A stretch of DNA of 64,000 nucleotides from Pseudomonadota bacterium (GCA_021802555.1 JAJZRU010000007.1:1-64000); one strand, 5' to 3'. Numbered from the stretch's first letter, positions 24,848 through 34,303 are shown. Numbers and translations are program-made. The notes: generated by a model not told the origin, from the letters alone.

Positions 24848-25825
24848 TCACGTCTGCGGAAAACTTGAGTTGCTGCCGGCCAGGGCGGCGCGCATCTCGG
24901 GGCTGTAGGCCACGGCGACCAGCTTGCTGGCGTATTGCGGATCGGTGGCGTAGCCGGCGCGCTGCAGGGCCTGGGCGAAGGCGGGGATGTCGTTGCCCAG
25001 CCCGCGCACGCCGCGGTAGCGGCCGTCGCCCAGGAGCAGATTGGCGTAGTCATGCACGCTGGCGCTCACGCGGTCGTAGGCGCGAAACACCGCCGTTTCC
25101 GCGCGGGCGACGCCGTGGCGGAATTCCTGGGTCAGGGCGGTGAAGCTGTCCCGCGCCGCAGTCTGGGCCTTGATGCCGAACAGGTTGTTGCCCGGCATGT
25201 GGCGCCCCCAACCGGTTTCCAGGGCGGCCTGGGCCAGGAGCGCGCGCGGGGCGACGCCCAGGCGCGCCGCGGCGGCGCGGATGCTGGGCAGGATGGCTTG
25301 GACGAAGTGGCGTGCTTGTTCCAGCGGGGCGGCGAGCCCCGAGTTGGGGTTGGTGGCGGCATGCCCCGTCTCGGGGATGGTGGTAAGCCCCATGCTTGGT
25401 ACTGCGGCGGACAGGGCGCGGGGTGCGGCTGTGCTAGCGGCCGCCGGAGCGGGGGCAGCCGATGGGGGAGAGGTGTCCGGTGCGGCGGGTCTGGGCGCTT
25501 GCAGCCCGTAGCGCCCGGAAAGTTCGCGCGCCAGAAAGCTCGCCAGACCGATGCCCCGGCCCTGGCTGACGGTGGTGGCGATCTGCTGATTGAACAGCGA
25601 GCGATACAGTGCCCCGGAATTCTGGCCCATGAGGTCGGACCCGAAAGAGGTGGCATCCATCACCGAGAGCATCTGCTGCAACAGCATGGCCTCGAACTGG
25701 CGCGCCACCGCCATGACGGCCTTGGGGTCGTGGGCCTGGGCGGCGGCCTTGAGCTGGGCCAGCCCCTGGAAGCTCAGGCTGTCTGCCGCGGCGGCAGAGG
25801 CGGCTGCGGCGGAGGGCGCGTTCAT
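24848..25825 (-). CDS. flgJ: Flagellar rod cap / peptidoglycan hydrolase FlgJ
   Basis: A 325-residue bifunctional protein. The N-terminal rod-assembly domain has the Rod-binding motif ARQFEAMLLQQMLSVM (about residues 40-56) and NSGALYRSLFNQQIA. A Pro/Ala-rich linker follows, then a glucosaminidase domain with LLAQAALETGWGRH, where Glu is the expected catalytic acid, and NNLFGIKA. FlgJ caps the growing rod and opens the peptidoglycan for it. Its ATG overlaps the flgI stop. Confidence 0.94.
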   Translation of the reverse strand: MNAPSAAAASAAAADSLSFQGLAQLKAAAQAHDPKAVMAVARQFEAMLLQQMLSVMDATSFGSDLMGQNSGALYRSLFNQQIATTVSQGRGIGLASFLARELSGRYGLQAPRPAAPDTSPPSAAPAPAAASTAAPRALSAAVPSMGLTTIPETGHAATNPNSGLAAPLEQARHFVQAILPSIRAAAARLGVAPRALLAQAALETGWGRHMPGNNLFGIKAQTAARDSFTALTQEFRHGVARAETAVFRAYDRVSASVHDYANLLLGDGRYRGVRGLGNDIPAFAQALQRAGYATDPQYASKLVAVAYSPEMRAALAGSNSSFPQT

Positions 25826-26967
25826 ATCACTTCCATCTGCGCGTGCAGGGCGCCGGCGGCCTTCATGGCCTGCAGGATGGCGATGAGATCGTTGGGGGTG
25901 GCGCCGACGGCGTTGAGCGCGCGCACCACGGCTTCGAGCGTGACCCCGGGCTGGAACATCAGCAGGTTGGCCTTCTGCTGCGCCGCCTGCACGTCGGTTT
26001 GCGGTACCACGGCGGTCTGCCCGGCGCCCAGGGGGTTGGGCTGGCTCACCAGGTACTTGGTGCTGATGGTCACCGAAAGATTGCCGTGCGCCACCGCGCA
26101 GGGCCCCAGGGTGACGTTCTGGCCCAGCACCACGGTGCCGCTGCGGGCGTCGATCACCACCTTGGCGACGGGCGTTTGCGGCGTCACGTCCAGACTTTCC
26201 ACGTCGCCCAGGAAGGCGGTGCGCGCGCCCGGATTGGCCGGGGCCTGCACCTGCACCACCCCGGCGTTGAGTGCCACTGCCGTGCCGGTGCCGAAATGGC
26301 GGTTGATTTGCTCCGCCACGCGGCTGGCTGTGCTGAAGCTGGGGGTATTCAGCGCCAGCAGCAGCGGGCCGCCGTTGTCGAAATTGCTCGCCACCGCGCG
26401 CTCCACGCTGGCGCCGTTGGCGATGGTGCCGGCGGTGAGGAAATTGGTCTGCGTGCTGCTGCCGCCCGCGCTGGCGCCGTAGCCGCTCACCACGATGTTG
26501 CCCTGCGCCACCGCATAAGTCTGGCCGTCGGCGCCCTTGAGCGGAGTCATCAGCAGGGTGCCCCCCGCCAGGCTGGAAGCATTGCCGACGGCGGAAACGG
26601 TGACGTTGATGGTCTGGCCGGACTGGGCGAAGGCCGGCAGCTGGGCGGTCACCATGACGGCGGCGACGTCCTTGGGCTGCAGGTTGGTGGCAACGCTGGG
26701 CGGCAGATTGATGCCCAGGCGCTGGAACATGTTGATGAGCGATTGGGTGGTGAATGGCACCTGGGTGGCCTGGTCGCCGGTGCCGTTCAGGCCCACCACC
26801 AAACCGTAGCCTACCAACTGGTTGCTGCGCACACCCTGCACCGTGGTGAGATCGCGCACCGCGGCGGCGTGTGCCGGCAGCGCCAGGGCGCACAGCGCGA
26901 GCAGCAGGGCGAGGACAGCGTAACGCAAGCGGGCTGGGCGGGGGAGATGACGCAGGGAGGTAATCAT
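25822..26967 (-). CDS. flgI: Flagellar P-ring protein FlgI
   Basis: A 381-residue exported protein with a signal peptide (LRYAVLALLLALCALALPAHA) and conserved FlgI signatures: DLTTVQGVRSNQLVGYGLVVGL, GTGDQ, NVTVSAVGNASSL and GGTLLMTPLKG. It forms the periplasmic P ring around the rod in Gram-negative bacteria. Fourteen bases follow flgH and it overlaps flgJ. Confidence 0.96.
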   Translation of the reverse strand: MITSLRHLPRPARLRYAVLALLLALCALALPAHAAAVRDLTTVQGVRSNQLVGYGLVVGLNGTGDQATQVPFTTQSLINMFQRLGINLPPSVATNLQPKDVAAVMVTAQLPAFAQSGQTINVTVSAVGNASSLAGGTLLMTPLKGADGQTYAVAQGNIVVSGYGASAGGSSTQTNFLTAGTIANGASVERAVASNFDNGGPLLLALNTPSFSTASRVAEQINRHFGTGTAVALNAGVVQVQAPANPGARTAFLGDVESLDVTPQTPVAKVVIDARSGTVVLGQNVTLGPCAVAHGNLSVTISTKYLVSQPNPLGAGQTAVVPQTDVQAAQQKANLLMFQPGVTLEAVVRALNAVGATPNDLIAILQAMKAAGALHAQMEVI

Positions 26968-26980
26968 GGCGAGCCGCGAG

Positions 26981-27703
26981 TCAGAATGGCCACAGGGAAA
27001 GGAAGAAGCGCGTCAGCCAGGGCACGCGCGCCGCTGCGTAGACGCTGCCGTTGCCGCTGTATTCGACGCGCGCATCGGCGATCTGGGTGGACGACACGGT
27101 GTTCTGCGGGCTGACGTCCGCTGCGCGCACCACCCCGGCGACGCGGATGTATTCGTGGCCGCCGTTGAGCATCACTTCCTTCTGCCCGGAGATTTCCAGG
27201 TTGCCGTTGCTCATCACGCGCACCACCGTGGCCTGCAGGGTGGTGGTGAAGGTGTTGCTCTGCGCGGTGGCGCCGTTGCCGCCGAATTTCTGCGCCGAGC
27301 TGGCGTCCAGGCTGGGGCTGAAGGGCGTGCCGTTGTGGAGGCCGAAGGTCGGCGCGATGCCGAACAGGCTGGTGATGCCGGCGTTGATGGAGTCGGATTT
27401 GTTGATGGTGGTGTTGGTGGATTTCGTCGCGTTGGCGTTTTCCTGGATCAGGATGGTGATGAGATCGCCCACGCGGTGGGCGCGGCTGTCCTCGAACAGG
27501 GCGACGTTGGTGTCCGGCTGCCAGATGGCGCCGTTGGCGGCGTGGGCGTTCACGTTGGCCGGTTCGGCCGGGATGGGCAGCGTGGCGAGCGGGCCCTTGG
27601 GCGGCGCGCTGCCGGCGCAAGCGGCCAGCAGCAACGCCGGGAACAGGGCGAGCACCAGGCGCAGCCCACGCCAAGTGATCCGATCGATTGCCTTGACGCT
27701 CAT
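26981..27703 (-). CDS. flgH: Flagellar L-ring lipoprotein FlgH
   Basis: A 240-residue lipoprotein with a signal peptide and lipobox (LLLAACAGS); Cys is the lipidation site. Family motifs follow: LFEDSRAHRVGDLITILIQENANATKST and SGQKEVMLNGGHEYIRVAGVVR. It forms the L ring in the outer membrane. Start: ATG 27703 gives a normal lipoprotein signal; a GTG at 27724 would add seven residues and overlap the flgG stop. Confidence 0.94.
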   Translation of the reverse strand: MSVKAIDRITWRGLRLVLALFPALLLAACAGSAPPKGPLATLPIPAEPANVNAHAANGAIWQPDTNVALFEDSRAHRVGDLITILIQENANATKSTNTTINKSDSINAGITSLFGIAPTFGLHNGTPFSPSLDASSAQKFGGNGATAQSNTFTTTLQATVVRVMSNGNLEISGQKEVMLNGGHEYIRVAGVVRAADVSPQNTVSSTQIADARVEYSGNGSVYAAARVPWLTRFFLSLWPF

Positions 27704-27720
27704 GCAGCCCGCCGCGACGC

Positions 27721-28506
27721 TCACAGATTGTTGTTGACGTATTGCAGCATCTGGTCGGAGGTCTGCACGGCCTTGCTGTTGATTTCGTAGGCGCGCTGGG
27801 TGGAGATCATGTTGACCAGTTCCGCCACGACGTTGACGTTGGAGGTTTCCAGATAGCCCTGCTGCAGCGAGCCCAGGCCGTTGAAGGTGGGCTGCCCGGT
27901 GGTGGGGGCGCCGGAGGACGCGGTCTGCAGATAGAGGTTGTCGCCTATGCTTTGCAAACCCGTGGGGTTGAGGAAGTTGGCGAGCTGGATGCTGCCCACC
28001 TGCTGCGGGGCGGATTGCCCGGCCAGAGTGACGGACACGGTGCCGTCGCTGCCTATGGTGATGCTCTGCGCGCCCGGCGGAATGGTGACGGGGGGCTGCA
28101 GCACATAGCCGCTGGAAGTCACCAGCTGGCCCTGGTTGTTGAGCTGGAAGGTGCCGTCGCGCGTGTAGGCGATGGTGCCGTCGGGTTTCAGGATCTGGAA
28201 GAAGCCCTGGCCGTTGATGGCGACGTCCAGCGAGTTGCCGGTCTGGGTCAGGTTGCCCTGGGTCATGATGCGCTCGGTTGCCACCGGGCGCACCCCGGTG
28301 CCCAACTGCAATCCGGAGGGGTATTGGGTGTTCTGCGACGACTGCGCGCCCGGCTGGCGCAGGTTCTGGTAGAGCAGATCCTGGAACACGGCGCGGGATT
28401 TCTTGAAGCCCGTGGTGTTGACGTTGGCCAGGTTGTTGGCGATGACGTCCATTTGCGTCTGCTGCGCTTCCAGACCGGTCTGCGCGATGTACAGGGAGCG
28501 GATCAT
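27721..28506 (-). CDS. flgG: Distal rod protein FlgG
   Basis: A 261-residue axial protein of normal length with [16 protein letters not shown] and the rod signature [16 protein letters not shown] at the N-terminus. The C-terminal helix is [18 protein letters not shown], a hallmark of FlgG. It builds the distal rod. It lies between flgF and flgH on the minus strand. Confidence 0.96.
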   Translation of the reverse strand: MIRSLYIAQTGLEAQQTQMDVIANNLANVNTTGFKKSRAVFQDLLYQNLRQPGAQSSQNTQYPSGLQLGTGVRPVATERIMTQGNLTQTGNSLDVAINGQGFFQILKPDGTIAYTRDGTFQLNNQGQLVTSSGYVLQPPVTIPPGAQSITIGSDGTVSVTLAGQSAPQQVGSIQLANFLNPTGLQSIGDNLYLQTASSGAPTTGQPTFNGLGSLQQGYLETSNVNVVAELVNMISTQRAYEINSKAVQTSDQMLQYVNNNL

Positions 28507-28552
28507 GCGTAACTCCGTTGGATGGGTTTAATGGGTGGGCGGCGCCTATGCG

Positions 28553-29290
28553 TCAGCTCACGTTGAGCAGCTGGCTGGCGGCCTGCTGGTTCTGGCTGAC
28601 CGTCTGCACGAGCTTGGTCTGCATTTCGAACATGCGCGAGTCCTCCAGCATGCGGATCATGGCCGACACGGGATTGACGTTGCTGCCTTCCAGCGCGCCG
28701 CTCGCCAGCCGGACGTTGCCGTCCGGCGCCGGGGTGCCCGCGGTGCTGCGGAACAGGCCGTCCGCTCCGCGCCGCAAATCCTGGGGCGGCGGGTTGACCA
28801 GCATGATGCGGTTGACGGCCACCAGCGCGTTGGGCAGGCTGCCGGCCGGCACGCCGGAAATGGTGCCGTCGGCGCCTATCATCACGGATTCGAGCTGGGG
28901 CAGGGAGATGGGCGTGCCGCCGCTGCCCAGCACGGGATGGCCGTCGGCCGTGGTGAGTATGCCCGCGCCGTTGACCACCAGATCGCCGTTGCGCGTATAA
29001 GCGGGCTTGCCGTCGGCGCCTTGCACGGCGATCCAGCCCGGGCCCTGGATGGCGACGTCCAGGCTGCGTCCGGTATGGACGATGGGGCCTTCGCGCAGGT
29101 CGGCCGAGTCGCCCTGGCCGATCGTGTAGACGTTGCTGGGCAGGGGCTCGCCGTATACCGGCAGGGCGCGGAAATTGGCCTCCTCCGCACGGTAGCCGGT
29201 GGTGTTGACGTTGGCAAGGTTGTTGGCCGTGACCGCCTGGCGGTGAAGGATGGCGCGGGCGCCGGTGGCCGCAATCCATAAGGTGTCCAT
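28553..29290 (-). CDS. flgF: Proximal rod protein FlgF
   Basis: A 245-residue rod protein with the axial N-terminal motif [18 protein letters not shown], the LDVAIQGPGWIAVQ strand and the C-terminal SAMIRMLEDSRMFEMQTKL helix. It is a component of the proximal rod. Ten bases follow flgE and 46 precede flgG. Confidence 0.95.
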   Translation of the reverse strand: MDTLWIAATGARAILHRQAVTANNLANVNTTGYRAEEANFRALPVYGEPLPSNVYTIGQGDSADLREGPIVHTGRSLDVAIQGPGWIAVQGADGKPAYTRNGDLVVNGAGILTTADGHPVLGSGGTPISLPQLESVMIGADGTISGVPAGSLPNALVAVNRIMLVNPPPQDLRRGADGLFRSTAGTPAPDGNVRLASGALEGSNVNPVSAMIRMLEDSRMFEMQTKLVQTVSQNQQAASQLLNVS

Positions 29291-29299
29291 GCCGCTGCC

Positions 29300-30538
29300 T
29301 TACAGGGTGAGCAGGGTCTGCACGACCTGGTTCTGGGTCTTGATGGTCTGCGCGTTGGCCTGGTAGGCCTGCTGCGCGACGATCAGATTGACCAGCTGCG
29401 AGGACAGGTCGACGTTGGATTGCTCGACGGCGCCGGATTGCAGTACGCCCAGGTTGGAGCTGCCCGGCGAGCCCGTGAGGGCGGGGCCCGACTTATAGGT
29501 CTCGACGAAATAGTTGTTGCCGATGCGCTGCAGGCCCTGATTGTCCGGGAAGCTGGTGAGCGTGATCTGGCCCAGGATCTGCGACTGGCCGTTGCTGTAG
29601 CGCCCGAAGATGATGCCGCTGGGGTCGATGGACAGATTGCTCAGCTGGCCGGGGCCGTAGCCGTTGTTGTTTGCGCTGGTCACGGCCGAGGGTGCGTCGT
29701 AGTTGGTGGATCCGGCGTAATTGACGTTGATGGTGCTGGCCGCGGCGCCGTCGGCCCACACCAGGCTGGAGGTGGCGCCTGCGGCGGAGCCGCTGATGGT
29801 GCCGGTCGACGTGAAATTGAGGGTGACCAGGCTGCCGGAAGTGATGCCGCCCGAACCCGTGGTGCCGTTGGCGGAAAAATAGACGTTCCAGGTTTCCGGA
29901 CTGCCGGGCGCGCCGCTGGCGAGCTGGTAGTAAGTGGTCAGCAGGTGGGGCGAGCCCAGGCTGTCGTAGACGGTGGTGCTGGTGGAATAGTTGTAGGAGG
30001 TGGCGTTGTTGATGTTGAACGCACCGCTGATGGGCGTGCTGGCGGAGGACAGATTCAGGCTCAGGCCGAGGCCGGAAGTGGCCTGGGGCGGCAGGCTGGC
30101 CTGGCTGATCTGCAGCGGTCCCTGGGCGCCGGTCAGCACGCCGTTGGAAGCGAGCGTGCCCTGCACCTGCCCGCCGGCGCCGTCCACCACATAGCCGTTG
30201 GCGTCGATGTTGAACTGGCCGTTGCGGCTATAGACCATGGAGCCGTTGTAGTCGAGCTTGTAGAAGCCGTTGCCGTTGATGGCGACATCCAAGGGGTTGC
30301 TGGTGGTCTGGATATTGCCCTGGGTGAACTGCTGGGCGATCTGCTGCACCTGCGTGCCGATGCCGATCTGGCCGGTGGTCGTCGCGGTATTGGCCAGCGC
30401 CGAAGCATAGGCGTCGGCGAACTGGGCGTTCGAGCTCTTGAAGCCCACGGTATTGGCGTTGGAGATGTTGTTGCCCAGCACCTGGAGGCTGGTGGAAGCG
30501 GCTTGCAGGCCGCTCAGGGCGGTGTCGAAAGTAGCCAT
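29300..30538 (-). CDS. flgE: Flagellar hook protein FlgE
   Basis: A 412-residue hook protein with MATFDTALSGLQAASTSLQ and NNISNANTVGFKSSNAQF at the N-terminus, LDVAINGNGFYKL in D1 and SQLVNLIVAQQAYQANAQTIKTQ at the C-terminus. The variable middle is Ser/Thr/Gly-rich. It polymerises into the hook under the FlgD cap. Its length control is by FliK (53379). Confidence 0.96.
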   Translation of the reverse strand: MATFDTALSGLQAASTSLQVLGNNISNANTVGFKSSNAQFADAYASALANTATTTGQIGIGTQVQQIAQQFTQGNIQTTSNPLDVAINGNGFYKLDYNGSMVYSRNGQFNIDANGYVVDGAGGQVQGTLASNGVLTGAQGPLQISQASLPPQATSGLGLSLNLSSASTPISGAFNINNATSYNYSTSTTVYDSLGSPHLLTTYYQLASGAPGSPETWNVYFSANGTTGSGGITSGSLVTLNFTSTGTISGSAAGATSSLVWADGAAASTINVNYAGSTNYDAPSAVTSANNNGYGPGQLSNLSIDPSGIIFGRYSNGQSQILGQITLTSFPDNQGLQRIGNNYFVETYKSGPALTGSPGSSNLGVLQSGAVEQSNVDLSSQLVNLIVAQQAYQANAQTIKTQNQVVQTLLTL

Positions 30539-30548
30539 GGTTTCCTCG

Positions 30549-31238
30549 TTAGATCAGGGCTTGAACGGCGCTCAGCGGCACGCTGGCAGGATTGCCTTGA
30601 ATTTGCAGGCTGGGGCCGCCGCTGCCCAGATTGACGGCGCTTACCTGGCCGATACTGAAAGGAATGGCAGCGACCGGCTGGCCGCTGCCATCGACGGCCT
30701 GCACGGAAAACTGATATGTGCCCGGCGGCAGCGTCTGGCCCTGCACATCCCGGCCGTTCCAGGAAAAGGTCTGCGTGCCGGCATTCATGGACCCGAGATC
30801 CATGCTCGCCACGGCCTGGCCCGAGCCGTCCTGCACCAGCACCTGCACATCCTGCGCAGGCGCCGCGAGCGTGAAGCCGCCGCTTGCCGCGCCGTTGTTG
30901 AGGGTGAGCTGGTGGCCGGCGAGGGCGACGCTCTTGCCCACCAGCGAGGCGGCTTGCAGCCCCTGGGTCTGTGCCAGTTGCTGCAGCATGGAACTCATGG
31001 AGGACTGCATCTGCTGCACGCCCGAGGCGATGCTGAACTGCGCCATCTGCGCGGACAGATCCTGGTTGCTCAGGGGGTTGAGCGGGTCCTGGTTGGTCAA
31101 CTGGGTCACCAGCAGCTTGTAGAAAGTGTCCACGCTGCCGATGCCGGCCAGGCCGCTGGCCCCCGAACTGCTCGACGAAGCGGTGCTGCCTTGCAGGGAG
31201 GCCAGGAAGGCATTGGCGGAAACAGGCGATGTGCTCAT
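30549..31238 (-). CDS. flgD: Hook cap / assembly protein FlgD
   Basis: A 229-residue protein with the FlgD N-terminal signature [18 protein letters not shown] and [13 protein letters not shown] Tudor/FnIII-like domain follows, with [22 protein letters not shown]. It caps the growing hook and is exported early. The N-terminal 40 residues are Ser/Ala-rich and variable. Confidence 0.94.
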   Translation of the reverse strand: MSTSPVSANAFLASLQGSTASSSSSGASGLAGIGSVDTFYKLLVTQLTNQDPLNPLSNQDLSAQMAQFSIASGVQQMQSSMSSMLQQLAQTQGLQAASLVGKSVALAGHQLTLNNGAASGGFTLAAPAQDVQVLVQDGSGQAVASMDLGSMNAGTQTFSWNGRDVQGQTLPPGTYQFSVQAVDGSGQPVAAIPFSIGQVSAVNLGSGGPSLQIQGNPASVPLSAVQALI

Positions 31239-31253
31239 GTGATATTCCTCGGC

Positions 31254-31670
31254 TTATTGACCCAGGGTAAGGGTCTTGAGCAGCAGGTTCTTGGTGGTGT
31301 TCATGACGTTGACGTTGGCCTGATAGGCGCGCGAAGCGGAGATCATGTTCACCATTTCATCCACCGGATTGACGTTGGGCATCGTCACGTAACCTTCCTT
31401 GTCGGCCAGCGGATTGCCCGGCTCGTAGACTTTTTTGGCGGGCGCATCGCTTTGCACCACCGCGGCCACGCGCACGCCGTTGACGCCCACCGGCGCCCCG
31501 GGGCCTTGCAGGGGCTGCGCGGCAAAGACCACTTCACGCGCCTGATAGGGCTGGCCGTCGGAGCCGACGGCGGAATTGGCGTTGGCCAGATTGCTGGCGA
31601 CCACGTTGAGCCGGTAGCTTTGCGCGTTGAGCGCCGAACCGGCTACGTCCAGAGCGGAGAAGAGGGACAT
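31254..31670 (-). CDS. flgC: Proximal rod protein FlgC
   Basis: A 138-residue rod protein with [22 protein letters not shown] and NLANANS at the N-terminus, and [22 protein letters not shown] at the C-terminus. Start ATG 31670 has AGGAG seven bases upstream; the six codons before it in frame belong to the flgB-flgC gap. It lies between flgB and flgD. Confidence 0.95.
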   Translation of the reverse strand: MSLFSALDVAGSALNAQSYRLNVVASNLANANSAVGSDGQPYQAREVVFAAQPLQGPGAPVGVNGVRVAAVVQSDAPAKKVYEPGNPLADKEGYVTMPNVNPVDEMVNMISASRAYQANVNVMNTTKNLLLKTLTLGQ

Positions 31671-31684
31671 CGCGTACTCCTGTT

Positions 31685-32092
31685 TCAATTACCGGTGATG
31701 GCCGACAGCATGGTCTTGATCTTGCCGGTGAGAAAGGCCAGGTCCGCTTCGTAGTGCACGCTGTTCTTGAGGAAGGCGGATTGCTCCCGGTCCATGTTCA
31801 CATTGTTGCCGTTCAGCCCCACCTGATTGCCGGCCTGATAGGCCACATAGGCGGCCAGCCCTGTGGCGCTGCCCGCGGCGGCCAGTTGGCGCGGGTCGTT
31901 GCGGACCAGCGTCGGTTTTCCGGCGGCGCCATCCAGGGCTGCTTTATAGGCTTGGGCGAAATCGAGATCGACGGCGTGATAGTTGGGCGTGTCGGCATTG
32001 GCGATGTTGGCGGCCAGGAGCTGCTGGCGATAGGCATGCAGATCCATGGCGCGCTGCAGGGGCGCAAGGTAGCTGTCCAGGGCATTGGCCAT
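31685..32092 (-). CDS. flgB: Proximal rod protein FlgB
   Basis: A 135-residue rod protein, first gene of the flgB-flgL operon. The N-terminus has [20 protein letters not shown], and the C-terminal half has [31 protein letters not shown], both diagnostic for FlgB. ATG 32092 is preceded by GGAGG at six bases, and by a sigma-54-type promoter at 32125-32140. An in-frame upstream extension of about 130 codons is not supported. Confidence 0.95.
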   Translation of the reverse strand: MANALDSYLAPLQRAMDLHAYRQQLLAANIANADTPNYHAVDLDFAQAYKAALDGAAGKPTLVRNDPRQLAAAGSATGLAAYVAYQAGNQVGLNGNNVNMDREQSAFLKNSVHYEADLAFLTGKIKTMLSAITGN

Positions 32093-32124
32093 TCCGACCT
32101 CCGGTTTATGTCTGCCCAACTCGA

Positions 32125-32140
32125 AGCAGAAGCTGTGCCA
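32125..32140 (-). promoter_or_regulatory. Sigma-54 promoter of the flgB operon
   Basis: On the minus strand TGGCACA-GCTT-CTGCT matches the sigma-54 consensus TGGCACG-N4-TTGCW, with the invariant GG and GC ten bases apart. The start point would be near 32113, leaving a leader of about 20 bases to flgB. It would need an activator such as the FleR or FleQ-like protein encoded at 43982-47670. Confidence 0.7.
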
Positions 32141-32293
32141 GATGTCGACGGCGCCCGAAGTGCAGTCTTGATGCGGGCAGCCCTGCCGAATGCGCAAAGC
32201 CGTCGCCCGCGCGGGCGGCAACGTCTTGCCGCCTGCGGCAAGCGCGCGCGGGCTGCGTGCGGCGTCGGCGCGCCAATGTGCCGGTCCGACACA

Positions 32294-32309
32294 AGGCACG
32301 TCTATTGCA
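32294..32309 (+). promoter_or_regulatory. Sigma-54 promoter of flgA
   Basis: AGGCACG-TCTA-TTGCA matches TGGCACG-N4-TTGCW at all but the first base, with correct GG-N10-GC spacing. It lies 34 bases before the flgA ATG and diverges from the flgB promoter about 155 bases away. The 250-base region between flgB and flgA thus holds two back-to-back sigma-54 promoters. Confidence 0.75.
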
Positions 32310-32342
32310 TGCAGCGCCCGCAGCATCCAGACAGGAGTATTC

Positions 32343-33089
32343 ATGGCAGCAAGGAAATCTGGCGCAGAGCCCCAACCGCGGCGCAGGCTGGCGGCTGCGC
32401 TGGGCTGGTTCGGGATGGCGGCGCTGCTTGGGCCGCCGGCCTGGGCCGGCCCGCAGCTCTGGGAATCACCCGCGCGCATACGCGCAGTGGCCGAGGCTTA
32501 CATCCGCGTGCACGAGCCGCTGGCAGCACAAGCGGCACGCATCGAGGTGCAGGCCCCGGCGGAGGAAATTCGTTTCCCGCGCTGCGCCGATATGCGGCCG
32601 GGGTTTTTCGGCGAGGCCAATCCATTCGGCAGCATGACGATTATGGTGCGCTGCGCCGCGCCGCAGGCCTGGACCGTGTATCTGCCGGCGCGGGTGATCA
32701 TGGAACAGCGCGTGGTGGTGGCCGCGCGTGCGTTGGAGGCCGGCCGGACGCTGACGGCCGCCGACCTCGCATCGATCCGGCGCAACACCGCGCAGTTGGC
32801 CGCGAATGCGGTGCCGTCCGCCGAGAGCATCGTCGGCAAAGTATTGCGCTACAACGTCGCCGCCGGCCAACCCATCCTGGAAAACATGCTGCTGCAGCCG
32901 GAAGTCATCCGTTACGGCCAAGCCGTGACCCTGGTGGCCGAGGGCCAGGGCGTGCGCCTAACGGCCCTGGGCTCCGCCATGGAAAACGGCCGCACGGGAC
33001 AAGACATCCTGGTGCGCAACGTCCAGTCGGGCAAGGTGGTGCGCGGCTTGGTGGACGCTGCCGGCGAAGTCGTCGTCCCGTTCAATTGA
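32343..33089 (+). CDS. flgA: Flagellar P-ring assembly chaperone FlgA
   Basis: A 248-residue periplasmic protein with a signal peptide (RRRLAAALGWFGMAALLGPPAWA). A SAF-type domain follows in the C-terminal half (VVVAARALEAGRTLTAADL, RYNVAAGQPIL, VTLVAEGQGVRLT). FlgA helps FlgI assemble into the P ring. Start ATG 32343 has AGGAG six bases upstream and leads straight into the signal peptide; an upstream in-frame ATG would add 51 residues with no support. It is divergent from flgB. Confidence 0.92.
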   Translation: MAARKSGAEPQPRRRLAAALGWFGMAALLGPPAWAGPQLWESPARIRAVAEAYIRVHEPLAAQAARIEVQAPAEEIRFPRCADMRPGFFGEANPFGSMTIMVRCAAPQAWTVYLPARVIMEQRVVVAARALEAGRTLTAADLASIRRNTAQLAANAVPSAESIVGKVLRYNVAAGQPILENMLLQPEVIRYGQAVTLVAEGQGVRLTALGSAMENGRTGQDILVRNVQSGKVVRGLVDAAGEVVVPFN

Positions 33090-33212
33090 TGAGGAGGCTG
33101 CATGAGCCAAAATATTGACGCTTCTCGGCCGACGGCAGGCCCGTCCTCGCGATTGCCGCAGGAGAATCATTCAATGTATTGATAAATAAATAATATTTTT
33201 GAAGCTTGCGAC

Positions 33213-33228
33213 TGGCATCAGCTTTGCT
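33213..33228 (+). promoter_or_regulatory. Sigma-54 promoter of the diguanylate cyclase gene
   Basis: TGGCATC-AGCT-TTGCT fits TGGCACG-N4-TTGCW with the -12 box perfect and GG-N10-GC spacing exact. It is 38 bases before the cyclase ATG. The 30 bases upstream (33170-33205) are unusually A+T-rich for this genome and could hold an activator site. Confidence 0.7.
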
Positions 33229-33265
33229 TGGGGATTGGCCAGTGACTTTTTTCGAGGAGACCGGC

Positions 33266-34231
33266 ATGTCGATGGCAATAGTGCTGCCGCTGGCCGAGAA
33301 GCCGAAAGGCGCCAGGGCAACCCGACCGGCGGAGGGTCAAACCGTGCGCCGAGCGGACTCGTCCCGTCCCGCGGCAGGAGATACCTTGCGCCGCGCGCGC
33401 ATTGCGTTCGAGGACTGGCTGCGCAACGCGCTGCGCCTGGCGAGCGAGGGAGCCAGGGGCGCCGAGGGCTTGAGTTTCCCGCGCGTGGCCATCGAGGCCG
33501 AATTGGCCGGCAGCCGCTTCGGCGCCGTCGATATCGAATCGCGTCCGCCGTATGGCGAACTCGCCTATCAACTTGCGCGCCTGGATGCCTTGGCCGGCAA
33601 CGGGCGCTGGTCGGGGGCGGCGCCCGGGGAGTTGCGCGCCCGCCTGCTGGATGCGTCCCTGGAGATCCTCTCGCTCTTCAGCGCCTTGGAAGCGGAGCGT
33701 GCGGCGCTCATGGCCGCGTTGGATCCCCTCACGGGCCTGGGCGGGCGGCGCGCGCTGGACGACTGCCTGCAGCAGGAATGGTCGCGCATGCAGCGCGAAG
33801 GCCGCCCCTGCGCGGTGGCCTTGCTGGACATCGATCGCTTCAAGGACATCAACGATCGTCATGGCCACATGAGCGGCGACCAGGTGCTGGCGCGCTTTGC
33901 CGTGCTGCTGCGCGCGAATCTGCGTTCTTATGACGGTATTTTCCGCTACGGTGGCGAGGAGTTCGTACTGTGCCTGCCGGGCGTGCAGGCGGCCGCGGCC
34001 CAGCGCCTGGTCGACCGCATACGGGAGGCGGCCGGCCGCGCCGCCTTCGCGACGGCTGCGGGCAAGCCGCTGCGCATAAGCTTCTCCGCCGGAGTCGCCG
34101 AACTGACCGCCGCGGCGGCGCCCACGCAAACCTTGGAGTTCGCCGACGGCGCGCTTTATCGGGCCAAGGCGGAGGGGCGCAACCGCGTCTATCTTGCCGC
34201 CGCTGCCCCACGGTCCGAACGGCCGGCCTGA
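33266..34231 (+). CDS. Diguanylate cyclase (GGDEF), flagellar-regulon member
   Basis: A 321-residue soluble protein. The N-terminal 160 residues are helical and unrecognised; the GGDEF domain begins at DPLTGLGGRRALDDCL. The active site is RYGGEEFVLCLPG, so catalytic activity is expected. The inhibitory site RSYD lies five residues before GGEEF and is intact, predicting product inhibition. It makes c-di-GMP from GTP. Start ATG 33266 has GAGGAG upstream. A sigma-54 promoter and position between flgA and the chemotaxis-like module place its synthesis under flagellar control. Confidence 0.9.
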   Translation: MSMAIVLPLAEKPKGARATRPAEGQTVRRADSSRPAAGDTLRRARIAFEDWLRNALRLASEGARGAEGLSFPRVAIEAELAGSRFGAVDIESRPPYGELAYQLARLDALAGNGRWSGAAPGELRARLLDASLEILSLFSALEAERAALMAALDPLTGLGGRRALDDCLQQEWSRMQREGRPCAVALLDIDRFKDINDRHGHMSGDQVLARFAVLLRANLRSYDGIFRYGGEEFVLCLPGVQAAAAQRLVDRIREAAGRAAFATAAGKPLRISFSAGVAELTAAAAPTQTLEFADGALYRAKAEGRNRVYLAAAAPRSERPA

Positions 34232-34303
34232 CAGGCAAATGATGGGCCGCCGCCGGCGTTTGTTTCTTGTCCAGCGCGGAACACCTTCCCGCGCGCATCG
34301 GGC

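Noticed and set aside
32190-32342. N-terminal extension of flgA
   Set aside because: It would put about 50 residues before a clear signal peptide and run through the sigma-54 promoter; ATG 32343 has a good ribosome-binding site.
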